A DNA stretch of 64,000 bases from Posidoniimonas polymericola. GTDB lineage: Bacteria > Planctomycetota > Planctomycetia > Pirellulales > Lacipirellulaceae. The notes below the pieces were generated by a model that did not search any database, was not told the DNA's origin, and saw only the letters and a list, made by a program, of their open reading frames with translations. Below are positions 1 to 10,335 of the stretch, in pieces. Within the stretch, counting starts at the first letter, position 1. The number at the start of each line of letters is the position of its first letter. Where the stretch lies: positions 1 through 64,000 of the forward strand of contig NZ_SJPO01000015.1 of the NCBI RefSeq assembly GCF_007859935.1. Direction: 5' to 3'. Both the position numbers and the translations under genes were made by a program.

Positions 1-594
1 ATGTTCGCTCCGTCCCGTTAAGTTGAAACTCCGTTCAACGGGCTTCTACGCGAAGAGGCAAGAGGTTGTTCGACAAGGCCCCTTCCTAGTGCCACTGCTA
101 CCACGTCTACCGACCTCATCAGCGGAAGGATCGCACGCCGCTTGTTAGCGTCTAGTCGGAGGTCAGTGATCCGCCTGGGAACGGTGAAGTAACTCTTCGC
201 CGCAGTTGGCTTGGCTGTGTGCTCAATCGCTACTAACCCACAGCGACCTATTGGAGTGCAGAGGCTGTTGGCCATCTAGTCGTTGCGTGTCTACACGCTG
301 TTGAGGCATTCACAGCTGATAATCCGTTCGTGATTCGTGACAGTCGGCAAAACGTGTTTTCAGCTCAGAAGCAATAGTAACCAGCAAGCTCTCGTCGATA
401 TTGGATGGCAACCTTTTCGAACGGGATGTTTGGTGTCAATCAACCGTTTGCGTGCAGAGAGGTCGAGAAGATCTTCGCGAGCTTTTTCGAGGATGCTCTT
501 TGATACGCTCATCGCCTACCTGTACGAAAAACCTGCCCGGTGAAATCGTTGTATTGGGTTGGCGTCTGCCAGTGAGTCCAGCTAGTTTGGGAGG
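1..594. other. Gene-free stretch left of hsdR
   Basis: I see no convincing gene here. The open frames (18-275 minus, 337-543 plus, 401-841 plus) are short, have no recognisable domain or ribosome binding site, and the last runs antisense into hsdR. I looked for a second copy of the tRNA-Met 3' end, which would mark the far end of the integrated element, and found none, so that end probably lies left of the window. No T-tailed hairpin is evident downstream of hsdR. Confidence 0.5.
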
Positions 595-3500
595 CTACTT
601 CGCCCACTCCGCCGACAACACCGCCGCCTGCTCCAACACCAGCTTGGTCGCCTCCTCCCGCAGGTCGGGAGGATACCCATGCTTGTTCAGAATCCGGCGG
701 ACTATCACTCGGATCTTGGCTCGGGCGGTCTCGCGGCTTGTCCAGTCGATGCTCACGCTCTTGCGGACAGTCATCACGAGTTCGGTGGCGATGACCTTGA
801 GCTTGTCGCAGCCCATGGTGTCCATCGCGCTCTCGCTCTGAGCCAGGGCGTCATAAAAGCAGATCTCGTCGTTGTTGAGGCCGAGGTCTTCGCCCCGCTC
901 CTGAGCGGCGCGGAACTCCTTGGCGACTCGGATCAGCTCGTCGATGATCTCTTGGGTCGAAATCGCCCGGTTGTGGTAGGCGTTCAGGGCAGACTGCAGC
1001 ATCTCGCTGAGGTTCCGGGCCTGAACTACGTTCCGCTTGTGACGCACCTTGATCTCGTCCTTGAGCAGCTTCTTGAGCAGCTCGGCAGCGACGTTCTTGT
1101 AGGGGAGGCTCCTGACCTCCTCGAGGAACTCGTCCGAAAGGATCGACACGTCTGGCCGGTCGATGCCCGCGGCCGAGAAGACGTCAATTACCTCGCTGTC
1201 CGCTGTCATGACTGCCTTGGACACGAGCTGCCGCACGGCTGCGTCGAGTTCGGTCTGTGACTTGCCGCTAGCGCTGTACTTGCGGAACATGGTCCGCACG
1301 ATCTGAAAGAAGGCCACATCTTCGCGGATCTGCTCAGCGTACTGCGAGGTAGGGCAGAGGGCGTAGGCCTTGGAAAGGTTGCCTACATGAGCGACCCAGC
1401 GCTCCTTGCCTTCGTCCTGCTCGAGCAGGAACTCTTGGGCCTGCAATGGCAGCGTCGCCCGCTCGGCCGGGGCGCCCGTTGTCCACTTCGACCAGTCGAA
1501 ACCGTGGAGCATGTCGCGGCACTGCTCGAAGTTCTTCTGCAATGCTGTCACCGCTGCGTCAGCATCGATGGTCGTTTCGCCAGAGCCACCGCTCTCGGTG
1601 TAGGTCTTCAATGCCTTCTTGAGAGAATCGCCGATCCCGAGGTAGTCAACGACAAGCCCGCCTGGCTTCTCTCTGAAGACACGGTTGACACGTGCAATGG
1701 CCTGCATCAGGCCATGCCCCTCCATTGGCTTGTCGAGGTACATCGTGTGCAGGCAGGGAGCGTCGAACCCGGTGAGCCACATGTCGCGGACGATCACCAG
1801 CTGGAAGGGAGAGTCGGCCGACTTGAAGTGTCGGGCGAGGTCCTTGCGGCGTTTGGCGGTGCGGATGTGCTGCTGCCAGTCGACTGGATCACTGGCGGCG
1901 CCGGTCATGATGACCTTCAAGAATCCCTGCTCATCGTCCTCGCTGTGCCATTCTGGCCGTAGGTTGATGAGGGCGTTGTAAAGATCGACGCATATCCGAC
2001 GGCTCATGCAGACGATCATGCCCTTGCCGGCCATCGCCTCCTGCCGCTTCTCGAAGTGGCTGACGAGGTCGCGGGCGAGCAGGTCGATCCGGTCGTCGTC
2101 GCCGACCATGGCCTCGAGGGCCGCCCACTTTGTCTTGAGCTTTTCTTTGGTGTCGAGCTCCTCAGACTCCGTGATCTCTTCGAAGCTCTCGTCGATGCCG
2201 CCGACGCTGGCATCCTCCAGCATCATTTTGATGATACGGCTCTCGTAGTAGATCGGCACGGTCGCCTTGTCGGCCACCGCCCGCTGGATGTCGTAGATGC
2301 TAATGTAGTCGCCGAACACGGCGCGGGTGTTCTTGTCGTCCAGTTCGACCGGCGTGCCGGTGAAGCCGATATACGAGGCGTTAGGCAGAGCGTCGCGGAT
2401 GTTGCGGGCGAAGCCGTAGCTCGTCTTCCCTGTCTTAACATCGTGGCGTGCATGGAAGCCGTACTGGCTGCGGTGGGCCTCATCGGCGACCACGACGATG
2501 TTGCTCCGCTCTGACAGAAGCGGGAAGGCGCCCTCGGCCTCGGCAAACTTGTGCACGGTCGTGAAGACCACGCCGCCCGACGCCACCTGGAGGACCTCCC
2601 GGAGGTGGTCGACGCTGTCGGCTTGGATTGGCTTCTGTCGGAGGATCTCGCTGCACCGCTGGAACTGACCAAAGAGTTGGTCGTCGAGGTCGTTCCGGTC
2701 GGTCAGCACCACCAGGGTTGGGTTGTTCATCTCCGGCGCCGACACGACCAGGCCGGCGTAGAAGAGCATCGTGAAGCTCTTACCGCTACCCTGGGTGTGC
2801 CAGACGACACCTCCACGGCGATTGCCGTCCTCTCGAGTGGCTTCGATGGTGGCCGTGAGGGCCTTCTGGGCCGCGTGGAACTGGTGGTAGCCGGCGAGGA
2901 TCTTGAAGACCGCCTCGCTGTCGGGGTCGTCCTCGAAGAGCACAAAGTCGCTGACCAGGTCCAGCAGGCGGGCGCGATCGAGGGCGCCGCGGATGAGCAC
3001 CTCGAGCTCGAGTAGTCCTTTGACCGGTTGCTCGCTGTCGATGGTCCGCCAGGGCTTGAACCACTCGATGCCTGCCGAGAACGAGCCGATCCGGGCCTGC
3101 CCACCGTCGCTGATGACTGCCAGCTCGTTGTACCGGAAGAGCGACGGGATCTCCGCCTTGTAGGTCTGCAACTGCGCAAACGCCTTGTCGATCGTGGCGT
3201 CTTCGTCCGCCGGGTTCTTCAGCTCAAGGACGACTAGCGGGAGACCATTGACGAACAGGACAATGTCAGGGCGGCGGTTGTGGCCACTCTCGATGACCGT
3301 GAACTGGTTGACCGCCAGCCAGTCATTCGCGTCGGAGTCGGACCGATCGAGCAGCTGCGCGTGATCGCCCGCGATTGAGCCATCGTCGCGGCGGTACTCC
3401 ACAGCGACCCCGTCGCGGAGCATCTTGTGGAACGCACGGTTGGCGCCAATCAAGGTCGGCGAATCCAGGATCGTGACCTTCCGGAACGCCTCTTCCCGGG

Positions 3501-3696
3501 CATCAGCGGGCATCGCAGGGTTTAGGCGATCGATGGCCGCCCGCAGACGGTCCTTCAGCACTACGTCGTCGAACGAATCCCGCTCGGCAGCCGGCTCGCC
3601 AGGAGCGATCTCAGGCCCAAAGGCGATGCCGTACCCAAGCTCAGACAGCCACGACAGGGCCGCTTGTTCGATCGTGTCTTCGCAGAACGCAGCCAT
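595..3696 (-). CDS. hsdR: Type I restriction enzyme, motor/nuclease subunit HsdR
   Basis: This is the ATP-dependent DNA translocase and endonuclease subunit of a type I restriction-modification complex, 1033 residues, a normal length. The N-terminal PD-(D/E)xK nuclease core is visible as RPDIVLF (D144) followed by VVLELK (E158, K160). The SF2 motor follows, with Walker A TQGSGKS (about 301-307), VVADEAH (DEAH 405-408) and GFTGTP. The C-terminal helical part would contact HsdM/HsdS. It is the last gene of the minus-strand operon, 42 bases after the DUF262 gene, and separated from hsdM/hsdS by four unrelated genes. No strong Shine-Dalgarno precedes the ATG at 3696, as for several genes here. 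The motifs look intact, so I expect an active subunit. Confidence 0.97.
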   Translation of the reverse strand: MAAFCEDTIEQAALSWLSELGYGIAFGPEIAPGEPAAERDSFDDVVLKDRLRAAIDRLNPAMPADAREEAFRKVTILDSPTLIGANRAFHKMLRDGVAVEYRRDDGSIAGDHAQLLDRSDSDANDWLAVNQFTVIESGHNRRPDIVLFVNGLPLVVLELKNPADEDATIDKAFAQLQTYKAEIPSLFRYNELAVISDGGQARIGSFSAGIEWFKPWRTIDSEQPVKGLLELEVLIRGALDRARLLDLVSDFVLFEDDPDSEAVFKILAGYHQFHAAQKALTATIEATREDGNRRGGVVWHTQGSGKSFTMLFYAGLVVSAPEMNNPTLVVLTDRNDLDDQLFGQFQRCSEILRQKPIQADSVDHLREVLQVASGGVVFTTVHKFAEAEGAFPLLSERSNIVVVADEAHRSQYGFHARHDVKTGKTSYGFARNIRDALPNASYIGFTGTPVELDDKNTRAVFGDYISIYDIQRAVADKATVPIYYESRIIKMMLEDASVGGIDESFEEITESEELDTKEKLKTKWAALEAMVGDDDRIDLLARDLVSHFEKRQEAMAGKGMIVCMSRRICVDLYNALINLRPEWHSEDDEQGFLKVIMTGAASDPVDWQQHIRTAKRRKDLARHFKSADSPFQLVIVRDMWLTGFDAPCLHTMYLDKPMEGHGLMQAIARVNRVFREKPGGLVVDYLGIGDSLKKALKTYTESGGSGETTIDADAAVTALQKNFEQCRDMLHGFDWSKWTTGAPAERATLPLQAQEFLLEQDEGKERWVAHVGNLSKAYALCPTSQYAEQIREDVAFFQIVRTMFRKYSASGKSQTELDAAVRQLVSKAVMTADSEVIDVFSAAGIDRPDVSILSDEFLEEVRSLPYKNVAAELLKKLLKDEIKVRHKRNVVQARNLSEMLQSALNAYHNRAISTQEIIDELIRVAKEFRAAQERGEDLGLNNDEICFYDALAQSESAMDTMGCDKLKVIATELVMTVRKSVSIDWTSRETARAKIRVIVRRILNKHGYPPDLREEATKLVLEQAAVLSAEWAK

Positions 3697-3738
3697 GCCG
3701 TGCCGATGGACCGCCGGGGTGTGGTGAACCGTATTATG

Positions 3739-6714
3739 CTAACCCAAACGGCTGAGGCGGGGTACGAACGCGCAGTGAAAATGTCCCAGCTTTTCGATCA
3801 TCCAATCGTGCAGCTCAGGCCAGTTGCTATGGTCCCGAACATCGATCTGGGTGTTTCGCAGGTAGATCCGCAGGGACTTGCGTTCGGGGTCTCCCAGCCA
3901 CTCCAGGTCGCCGCCGATCTCCTGCGAGATGCGATCGCGATCGGCGTACAGGGCCTGGAACACTGCCTGTTGCTCGGCGCCCCTCAAGCCCAGACCGACA
4001 GACGCTCGATTCTTTACCGAGTTCACCGAGCCGTGGAGCCAAGCGTCTGACCTACCGATCGCAAAGTTCATCCATGCTTGCCCTCTTGGGCTCTGAGGAG
4101 TCAGTGGGGTCTGGTGCTGCTGCATCCTCTCCACAAACGCCTGCCAGAATGCGACCAGCTCATCGCTGCGGGCGTTCTTGGTCTTAGCCGTTTCAACCAA
4201 GTGTCGGAGGTAATCTGAAATCAGCTCACGATGGGCGTCGAGCACTTCCTGGGTCAGACGAACCCCAAGCCGTCCCTTGCGCTTCACGCTGGTCTCGAAG
4301 CCGGCGTCCGCAAAACGATTGGCCCATTGCTCTAGCGAGCTTGACCCCGACGACATCCACACCGACCTCTTGCGGGGATAAAACGACACTACATTGAAGA
4401 AGTCATCCGCCGGCTTCACGGCGATGTTGTGTACCCGGTAGACCAGGTCGTGCTTGCGAGAGCCAACCTCGTCGATCAGGTCCTTGATCTGGTCGCACCA
4501 GCCTAGCGCCTCGTCCGTGGATCGGCCCCGCCAGTACTCGCGAGACGTTTCGCCCGAATCGTCCTCAGAATCCTCAGAACTCGCCAACTGTTCAATCCGC
4601 GGCGCCAGCACGCGGCGGACGGTCGTTAGTTTGCTCGCGAGCCACTCGTGCTGCTCCAGCCAGTCGAGTGGGTCCTTGATGCTCGAGTTCTTCCGCATCG
4701 CGCCGACGCTACGGCCCGCATCGTTCCAGTCGGCCATGAACCCAAGCTCTTTGTCGATGGCTGCGCGGTCGGCGACTAGGTTCCGAAAGTGTCGGCGGCC
4801 ACGGCCCGGAGGGAGCACCACCGCGGCCCACAGCTGCTTGCCGCCCACCTTATACCACGCGTACAGGGAGGCGCCGTCGACGCCGAGCGGCAGCTCGAGC
4901 CGGGTCTCGCCGGTGGCCTCGGGCAGGTCCTTCCAGCCGTGCTTCTCCTTCAGGATCGCGAGCAGGTCGCTCCAGTACGCAGTGCGTCGCTCCACGCCTG
5001 CCTTGAGCTTGCGTTCCTTGGAGGGTGGGACATACGCAGGGCCACCCTCCGGGCGGGGCCAGAGGCCGGTGACGGTTTCGCTCAGCTTGCGCCCGCGCTG
5101 CTCGATGGCGGCGGCGTCCCATTTGTCGTGGTCTGTAAAGTGGCGGTTGAGACTCACATTGCTCCTCGTCAGCTCCTCCCGCTTCGTTGCGAATCCGTGA
5201 TTGCTCATAGGTCCGTTGTAGCCCGAAAGCGTCAGATTCCCCAGCGTGTGCAGCCAGCGCTCATGCAGGCTCTTCCAGTCGGTGCCGAGCGCCTCCTTCC
5301 ACTCCTTGGAGGACTTGCCGCTGAGCGTCTGGGGCATTACGTGCTCGATGCTCAGCGTGGTGGGGTCGACCCGCTCCTTGTGGCCGAGGTCCCGCTCGAG
5401 CTCCTCGAGTATCAGCCGGCACTTCTTGGGCTCGCGTCGGTAGACCGGGAACTCAACCAGGGCGGTCTGCAGCGCCCGATCGTCGGGCCAGCCGCGGTGC
5501 TGCCAGTACCCCTGCAGGTCGCTCCGCGGGTTGTCCTTGATCGCGGTGATCGCCTCGCAGAACCACTTGCCGTAGGTCCGCGTGCTCTCGCCGCAGATCG
5601 AACGCCGCAGCACGAAGCTGCACAGGTCGTCCAGGCACCCCAGCAGGCCGTCCATCGGCAGGACGCCTTCTTCGTGACGGGCGAGCAGGTTCAGCAGCAG
5701 CGGGTGCGAGGTATTAATCTCCATCGCCGCCACCGACCGCAGCCGCTTGGCTAGGGCCGCGTCGGTGACGGTGTCGGGCCGGCGGAGTTGACACTCTAGC
5801 TTGGCGAACCGGGCGAGCTCGGCCACCTGGTCAACCGGTGACCAGCCTCGCTGGCGGAAGTACTCCTTGAAGTCGAGGAAGGTCGACTTTGGCTGCGAGT
5901 ACGTGCCGCCCCGCATCAGGAAGCTGCGGTAGAAGTCGGTGGGCTTCAGGGCGTCGTGCTTGTCGGTCGCGTCGAACAGGGCCTCGTAAGGCTCCCAGTG
6001 GTCCTCCTGGAAGTCTTCCTGGTCGTCCTGCGGCACGTGCATGAACAAGAAGTTGCGGATCAGGTCGGACTCCGCCAGCGGCAGGCCGGTCGAGTTGAGG
6101 CTCTCGAAGATCTCGTACGGGTTTTCCTCGTCGATCGTGATGACTACCAGGTACAGGCCGCCGGTCGCCTTCTGGAACAGGTTGGCCAGGCCTTCGCCGC
6201 CGGCCGTTTGGGCGAGCTGCTGGATGTGCTTGCGGAAGAAGTCGTACGCGGCGACGATCTGCAGGCCGGCCTCGCGGTCAAGCTCCTTGCCATCAACAAT
6301 CGCGATGAACGCCTCGCGGTCGCCGGTGCGGGGCACTATCTTGTACCGCCGCAGCTTCTTCTCGAACTTGTGGATCAGGAAGTTCTCCTCGATCCGCGCC
6401 GCCAGCTCCTCCTCGCCCTGCTGCCGGGCCACATCACGCAGTGCACACAGCAATAGTGACAGCGTGGTCAGCCGCTGCTGGCCGTCGATCAACTGAAACG
6501 CGGTGACCTCCCCCGGCGTGACCCCCTCGGCGGTGCAGACCAGCGGCCCGAGGAAGTGCTTGCGGTCCCGCTCATCGTCCATCAGCGCCCACAGGTCCGC
6601 CCGTAGCCGCTCCCAGTCCTTGCGGCCCCACTTGTAGAACCGCTGGAAAAAGGGAATCAGGAACTGGTCGCTGGAGTGCAGGATCTTAGAGATTGACTTC
6701 GCGTAGGCTTCCAT
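3739..6714 (-). CDS. DUF262-DUF1524-DUF4268 protein, GmrSD-like modification-dependent nuclease
   Basis: A 991-residue multidomain protein. The N-terminal DUF262 (GmrS-type, ParB-like NTPase fold) shows PFFQRFYKWG (21-30), DGQQRLTTL (77-85) and FESLNSTGLPLAESD (203-217). The middle DUF1524 (GmrD-type HNH nuclease) shows IEHVMPQ (456-462) and LGNLTLSGYN (491-500). The last ~130 residues match the DUF4268 pattern, including RIYLRN and a final W-x-E-LHDW stretch. The family includes GmrSD and BrxU, type IV enzymes that cut DNA carrying modified bases. The motifs and family role are known; the target here is inference. It sits between the GYF_2 gene (190 bases upstream) and hsdR (42 bases downstream), so it may share their transcript. 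It may destroy phage DNA whose modified bases escape the type I enzyme. Confidence 0.93.
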   Translation of the reverse strand: MEAYAKSISKILHSSDQFLIPFFQRFYKWGRKDWERLRADLWALMDDERDRKHFLGPLVCTAEGVTPGEVTAFQLIDGQQRLTTLSLLLCALRDVARQQGEEELAARIEENFLIHKFEKKLRRYKIVPRTGDREAFIAIVDGKELDREAGLQIVAAYDFFRKHIQQLAQTAGGEGLANLFQKATGGLYLVVITIDEENPYEIFESLNSTGLPLAESDLIRNFLFMHVPQDDQEDFQEDHWEPYEALFDATDKHDALKPTDFYRSFLMRGGTYSQPKSTFLDFKEYFRQRGWSPVDQVAELARFAKLECQLRRPDTVTDAALAKRLRSVAAMEINTSHPLLLNLLARHEEGVLPMDGLLGCLDDLCSFVLRRSICGESTRTYGKWFCEAITAIKDNPRSDLQGYWQHRGWPDDRALQTALVEFPVYRREPKKCRLILEELERDLGHKERVDPTTLSIEHVMPQTLSGKSSKEWKEALGTDWKSLHERWLHTLGNLTLSGYNGPMSNHGFATKREELTRSNVSLNRHFTDHDKWDAAAIEQRGRKLSETVTGLWPRPEGGPAYVPPSKERKLKAGVERRTAYWSDLLAILKEKHGWKDLPEATGETRLELPLGVDGASLYAWYKVGGKQLWAAVVLPPGRGRRHFRNLVADRAAIDKELGFMADWNDAGRSVGAMRKNSSIKDPLDWLEQHEWLASKLTTVRRVLAPRIEQLASSEDSEDDSGETSREYWRGRSTDEALGWCDQIKDLIDEVGSRKHDLVYRVHNIAVKPADDFFNVVSFYPRKRSVWMSSGSSSLEQWANRFADAGFETSVKRKGRLGVRLTQEVLDAHRELISDYLRHLVETAKTKNARSDELVAFWQAFVERMQQHQTPLTPQSPRGQAWMNFAIGRSDAWLHGSVNSVKNRASVGLGLRGAEQQAVFQALYADRDRISQEIGGDLEWLGDPERKSLRIYLRNTQIDVRDHSNWPELHDWMIEKLGHFHCAFVPRLSRLG

Positions 6715-6904
6715 TAGGTCTAACTTGAGGAGGTGAACTTAGTCTGTAGCTCGCACGCAAGCTGAACGGGACGGCGATAGAACGAGACCGATACAGGCGG
6801 TTCGGAAAGCCACAGTCGGTCTCTTGAACAGGGAAGGTGTCATTTACAGCACATGCCGGCGTTCATCTTCCTAGGCGAGTTTGATGGACAGAATCGAATC
6901 TATG

Positions 6905-7477
6905 TCATTTGGCTTTCGTGGCGTAAAGCCAGGTCCCGTCAGGCGTGACCAGTTTGACAGCAGTGCCGTAGGCGAAGATTTCCACGGCCTGCTGCGCTCC
7001 AATACCCTCTCCCGCTACAGCGACTCGATACTCGAACTGACAATTGATCACGCCGTCCGCACCAATGGCGTAGGCCTGCGCCAGGAGGTTCTGCTTTACA
7101 CCCGCAAATGCCGTGTGAGGATCTCCGGAGCCGCCAAAGATCCCAGCTTTTCCCTGAGAGTCGAACGCAAAAATCGTGTCGACTATTCTGAAGTGCGTTC
7201 CCGGCGGTAATCCAGAAGTTGAAACCCTCATGTTAGCGCGCCGCTGCTGGTCACGAGCCTGCCGCTCTTCGGCTATTCTGGCTTGCTCGGTTGCCTGCCT
7301 TCGAGCCGCATCCATCAGGCCATTCACGCTCGCCGCGGCCTGCCACTCACTACGTTCTCCAAGCCTGACCATCGTGTCCTCTTGGACAACCCCTTTATTG
7401 ATCGCTTTCAGTAAATCAGCCTGAGACGACGGCCCTACCACGTCCCCGAGCACTTTGTAGTACCAATCTGACGCCAT
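6905..7477 (-). CDS. GYF_2 (DUF4339) plus YbjQ-like domain protein
   Basis: I place the start at the ATG at 7477, because AGGAG lies eight bases upstream and the GYF_2 domain begins at once (ASDWYYKVLGDVVGP). An upstream in-frame ATG at 7621 would add 48 residues lacking any domain. From 7477 the protein has 190 residues: GYF_2 at about 3-52, ending in a tryptophan-containing SEWQAAASV, a charged helical linker rich in Arg, Glu and Gln (about 55-85), then a YbjQ/PF01906-like domain (about 95-185) with AIGADGVINCQFEY and FAYGTAVKL. GYF_2 is usually a peptide-binding or sensory module; YbjQ domains form oligomers of unknown function. No transmembrane segment is visible. It lies inside the restriction operon, so it may be an accessory or sensor component. 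Confidence 0.8.
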   Translation of the reverse strand: MASDWYYKVLGDVVGPSSQADLLKAINKGVVQEDTMVRLGERSEWQAAASVNGLMDAARRQATEQARIAEERQARDQQRRANMRVSTSGLPPGTHFRIVDTIFAFDSQGKAGIFGGSGDPHTAFAGVKQNLLAQAYAIGADGVINCQFEYRVAVAGEGIGAQQAVEIFAYGTAVKLVTPDGTWLYATKAK

Positions 7478-7557
7478 CAGTAATGCTCCTAGGGGGAAAG
7501 AGTTCGAGTGCCTAAAGCTGGAAAAGAAAGGTGCGTGCCGTTGCGAAAGCATTCGCT

Positions 7558-8418
7558 TCATAAGACGGTTGCGGAGTTCTCCTGCAGCTCCTTCAGCGTC
7601 CGCCCTTGGTCGTCCTTCCACTCGGTGCGTCCGTTGGCGTTGCGGCCCAAGACCACCGCGGCGGCGGTGGAGGGGGAGCTGAAGGTGTAGTCCTGGGCGA
7701 ACTGGTAGCCGTTCGCGGCTTGCGTCAGTACGCCTAGCTCGACAAGGTTGCTCCGCAGGGCCGAGAACCCACGCGAGATCGAGTCTACCTCTTCGCCCCG
7801 GGCACGACCGCCGGCGGTCACCACAAAGCCGTCGCTCGACTCGTAGCCGTACGCGTCGGCGTCGGGGCCGGAGCAGTGCAGCAGGTCCGTACGTTCCCGC
7901 TGGGCCGGCTTCGTAAAGTAGTGCAGCCCCAGCAGCGGCAGGCAGAGCAGCACCTCGTCGAGGAAGCCCTCGGCGTCGGCCGTGTCCATCTCCGACAGCG
8001 GCGTCGGCGCCGGGGTGTTGCCGTTGTCGAGTGTGCAGCGTTTGGCTTCCTTGGCCAGGTCGATCAGCCGCGACTCGAGGTGCTGGATATGGGCCTTGTT
8101 GAGGTTCTCGTCCTTGCTGACGAAGAATGCGACGTGGGTCCAGAAGTCTTTCTTGGCGAAGTGGCTCTCGAGCCGCGGCCGCACCGGCGCGCCCTGGCCC
8201 ACATACACCGTAGGCAGTTCATCCTCGCCCGCCGGCCCGTAGAGGATGTACACCCCTGTCCGCTGGAATTCCTCCCGGGCCTTACTCTCGGGCAGCAGCG
8301 GCCGCGGGCAGACCACGCACCGGCCGCTCCAGTTCGACTTCTCGACCACCTTCAGCCCGTCGGCCGTGCCGCCGGGGAGGAAGATGCGGATGCTGAAGGC
8401 TCGGGGCTGGTCTGGCAT
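7558..8418 (-). CDS. GIY-YIG nuclease family protein with DUF4357
   Basis: A 286-residue protein. The GIY-YIG signature appears as GVYILYG ... VYVGQG, followed by the catalytic-type arginine in VRPRLESHF and a glutamate in HLESRLI, so the nuclease core looks complete. The C-terminal ~85 residues fit DUF4357 (GGRARGEE, AVVLGRNANGRTEWKD, GRTLKEL). Such GIY-YIG/DUF4357 proteins are common in defence islands and beside restriction systems, with unknown mechanism. The gene starts 51 bases after the zinc-ribbon gene and ends 80 bases before the GYF_2 gene, consistent with one transcript. No clear Shine-Dalgarno is seen. It could be an independent DNA nuclease or an effector joined to the type I complex; sequence alone does not decide. 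Confidence 0.88.
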   Translation of the reverse strand: MPDQPRAFSIRIFLPGGTADGLKVVEKSNWSGRCVVCPRPLLPESKAREEFQRTGVYILYGPAGEDELPTVYVGQGAPVRPRLESHFAKKDFWTHVAFFVSKDENLNKAHIQHLESRLIDLAKEAKRCTLDNGNTPAPTPLSEMDTADAEGFLDEVLLCLPLLGLHYFTKPAQRERTDLLHCSGPDADAYGYESSDGFVVTAGGRARGEEVDSISRGFSALRSNLVELGVLTQAANGYQFAQDYTFSSPSTAAAVVLGRNANGRTEWKDDQGRTLKELQENSATVL

Positions 8419-8469
8419 AGGATCACAAGCGGAGGTTGGCGAGCTAGTTGGGGCGGACGACGCGCCCTG

Positions 8470-8988
8470 CTACCCCCAACTGACGTGGTCCGGGTTTACC
8501 TCGAAGCCGCACTCGCTGCAGGTCGGGTCGCTCGCCGTCACGCGACCCCGTTCGCAGCTGGGGCAGCAGTCGGAATCGATCAGCAGCCGCACCTCGGCCC
8601 CCATTGTGGCGCCACAGCCCGGGCACGCGGGGTTGCGGTCCTTGAAGTCCCACTCTGCCCAGCACGCCGGGCAATGGTCGTGGGGGACCATCGCGAGGTC
8701 GCCATTGACGACATACCGGTGCGCCGTGCTGTCGCCCCACGCGGTGTACGGCGGGTTGCCAGCGGAGGTCGCCAGGCCGGTTTGCAGCAGCGGCAGGCTG
8801 CGGCCACGCTCGGCGTCGAACACCTGCAGCCGGATGTCGAGCGTCAGCGAGTACTCGCCGAGCACTCGGCTCAACTCGGCGAGCTGCCGCTTGATCGATT
8901 CGCATGCTTCGCTGTCGATCAGCTCGGTGACCTGCCCGGCGAGGATGTCCACGTCGGGATCGATTTGCTCGTAGAGGTTCTTGTCCAT
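8470..8988 (-). CDS. Small zinc-ribbon protein coupled to hsdS
   Basis: A 172-residue protein of unrecognised family. The first ~85 residues are helical and acidic. The last ~70 contain three CxxC-type pairs (CPACWAEWDF, CPGCGATMG, CPSCERGR) plus CSECGFEVN, a pattern of two zinc ribbons. Its ATG (8986-8988) directly follows the hsdS stop (8989-8991) with no spacing, so translation is probably coupled and amounts matched to HsdS. That suggests work with the specificity subunit or the complex, but this is inference from position. Nothing suggests an enzyme, and no transmembrane segment is present. Alternatives are a DNA-binding regulator or an anti-restriction/immunity partner of the neighbouring nuclease. 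Confidence 0.8.
   Translation of the reverse strand: MDKNLYEQIDPDVDILAGQVTELIDSEACESIKRQLAELSRVLGEYSLTLDIRLQVFDAERGRSLPLLQTGLATSAGNPPYTAWGDSTAHRYVVNGDLAMVPHDHCPACWAEWDFKDRNPACPGCGATMGAEVRLLIDSDCCPSCERGRVTASDPTCSECGFEVNPDHVSWG

Positions 8989-10324
<1,336 letters not shown>

Positions 10325-10335
<11 letters not shown>

Noticed and set aside
1-594. Left attachment repeat of the element
   Set aside because: I scanned for a copy of the tRNA-Met 3' end here and elsewhere left of the integrase and saw none.
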